Source of the DNA: an uncultured Comamonadaceae bacterium
GTDB taxonomy: Bacteria; Pseudomonadota; Gammaproteobacteria; Burkholderiales; Burkholderiaceae
Direction of reading: 5' to 3'
DNA: 16,177 nucleotides
NCBI GenBank assembly: GCA_946482595.1
Contig: CAMLSD010000105.1
Location: 1-16,177 of the forward strand
Shown: in pieces, positions 15,500 to 16,177 of the stretch
Layout: the number at the start of each line of letters is the position of its first letter
How positions within the stretch are numbered: position 1 is the stretch's first letter
Program-made: the position numbers and the translations under genes
The notes under the pieces: model-generated
The model's input: the letters and a program-made list of their open reading frames with translations, nothing else
What the model was told of the DNA's origin: nothing
The model's database searches: none

Positions 15500-16000
15500 G
15501 CGGTTGATTATGGCGAGCAGCGGCGATCGGACTCGCCGTTTCCGGACATGTGCCTGCAGGCCGCGGGCGGAGCCCGGTTGTTGTCGCCGCACCTTGGCGC
15601 GGTGCACGCCCGACGCATCATTGTTGACGTCAGGTTTGCGCGTCCGATGAAGATCGTGGTCGGGTGCAAGGACCGCGTGAAGGTGTCCCCGGTCAGTTGC
15701 CCCAGGCCTGCGGGCCGGCCGACCCTCCTGGTCATGCAGCGTGCACAACAGCAGCGGTGGCGATCGTCCGCGGAGGGGCTTCGGCCTGTGAAGTTCGTGG
15801 ACTAACATCGAACAAGCGCGCTGCAGGGGCTCGGTATCGGGCTGGTGTGGCAGGGCGGGCTTTTCAGTCGCAAGTCGGCTTGAGTCTGGCCTGGGCAGAT
15901 TGCCGGGTCCTGGCAGTTGTCAGTTGTTCCGCGGCGGCTTGTCCAGACGACTGCGCGGGTTGCACGAAGCGCTGTGCTGCGGGACAGAAGGAGCACAAAC
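15500..16000. other. Long intergenic region with no convincing gene
   Basis: About 500 bases separate the divergent start of the Ada/AlkA gene (reading left) from the small membrane protein (reading right). I see no coding frame with recognisable protein sequence; the frames open across it have biased, low-quality composition. It must hold the promoters of both flanking transcription units. Symmetric sites include TGACGTCA (15625-15632) and GGCCGGCC (15713-15720), which may be fortuitous at this GC content. No good Ada box or clear sigma-70 promoter was found. Confidence 0.5.
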
Positions 16001-16141
16001 ATGGCCACCAGACGCCGACACCTGATTGCCACCATCGGGCTGGCTGCCCTGGCCTTGCTCTGTTTTGGCGCATGCATCTGGGCGTTGCTCGCAGGTGCCG
16101 TGGTGGCGAACTTTCCTGGCAACCCCTCCATGTCAGGATAG
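16001..16141 (+). CDS. Small single-helix membrane protein, 46 residues, unknown function
   Basis: Not recognised as any family. ATG 16001 is preceded by AGAAGGAG (15986-15993) with 7-base spacing, one of the best ribosome binding sites in the window. That favours this start over a 28-codon-longer in-frame one. The protein has a positive N-terminus (MATRRRH), a hydrophobic helix from about 8 to 37 containing 'AALALLCFGACIWALLAGAVV', and a short polar tail. This fits a single-pass inner-membrane protein with the N-terminus inside, or an uncleaved signal anchor. The Cys residues do not form a good lipobox. It could be the first gene of an operon running beyond the window. Confidence 0.62.
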   Translation: MATRRRHLIATIGLAALALLCFGACIWALLAGAVVANFPGNPSMSG

Positions 16142-16177
16142 TTGTCGCCTGCCCATCTTGAGGAATTGAGGGCGGGG

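Noticed and set aside
15500..15808. 103-residue N-terminal extension of the Ada/AlkA protein
   Set aside because: It has no family resemblance, and the Ada domain normally begins within a few residues of the N-terminus, as it does from ATG 15499.
15917..15945. TTGTCA at 15917-15922 as a -35 element for the small membrane protein
   Set aside because: The hexamer 17 bases downstream does not resemble a -10 box.
16055..16078. Lipobox in the small membrane protein (cysteines in LLCFGAC)
   Set aside because: Residues at -3 to -1 before either Cys do not fit the lipobox pattern; a plain membrane helix explains the sequence.
15664..16161. 165-codon plus-strand frame across the right edge
   Set aside because: Biased composition, no ribosome binding site, and it overlaps the better supported small membrane protein in another frame.
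1..16177. CRISPR array, tRNA, rRNA, insertion sequence or phage attachment site
   Set aside because: No spaced direct DNA repeats, RNA gene signatures, transposase or integrase sequence were seen; the repeats found are divergent protein-level duplications inside one gene.

Overview
The window is GC-rich, with strong third-position G/C bias, short intergenic gaps and tight operons. Together with the gene types, this suggests a betaproteobacterium, most likely of the order Burkholderiales. That placement is an inference from gene style; no rRNA or other taxonomic marker is present. I see no tRNA, rRNA, CRISPR array, transposase or integrase.

Left block (1-3857, + strand): four genes of a peptide-type ABC importer of the Dpp/Opp/Gsi family. 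They are two permeases (the first cut by the window edge) and two ATPases with gaps of 14 nt or less. The substrate-binding protein is not in view and probably lies upstream. The complex would import short peptides or a related solute; the exact substrate cannot be read from these genes.

Centre (4024-12006, + strand): one 7,983-nt gene for a 2,660-residue protein that I cannot assign to a named family. Its layers, from the N-terminus, are: an Ala/Glu/Arg/Gln-rich coiled coil without a signal peptide; a Pro-rich linker; a LysM-like domain flanked by two copies of another module; about 550 residues of charged helix; a long Gly/Ala-rich hydrophobic region; a duplicated alpha/beta domain; two hydrophobic helices; a four-unit helical repeat; and further hydrophobic segments. 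The plan resembles very large exported effectors or polymorphic toxins, but no catalytic domain, secretion locus or immunity gene is recognisable. It is the best candidate here for an undescribed system. A palindrome overlapping a possible promoter lies just before it, and a long hairpin with a UUCG tetraloop follows it.

Right block (12061-15499, - strand): a compact gene run read right to left. It begins with an Ada-type zinc/AraC regulator fused to an AlkA-type 3-methyladenine glycosylase, followed by an overlapping Ogt-type methyltransferase, an EamA-family transporter and a PcaC-like carboxymuconolactone decarboxylase. The first two form an alkylation-damage repair pair; the last two probably share the transcript without sharing the function.

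Right edge (15500-16177): about 500 bases with no convincing gene, then a 46-residue single-helix membrane protein with a strong ribosome binding site.
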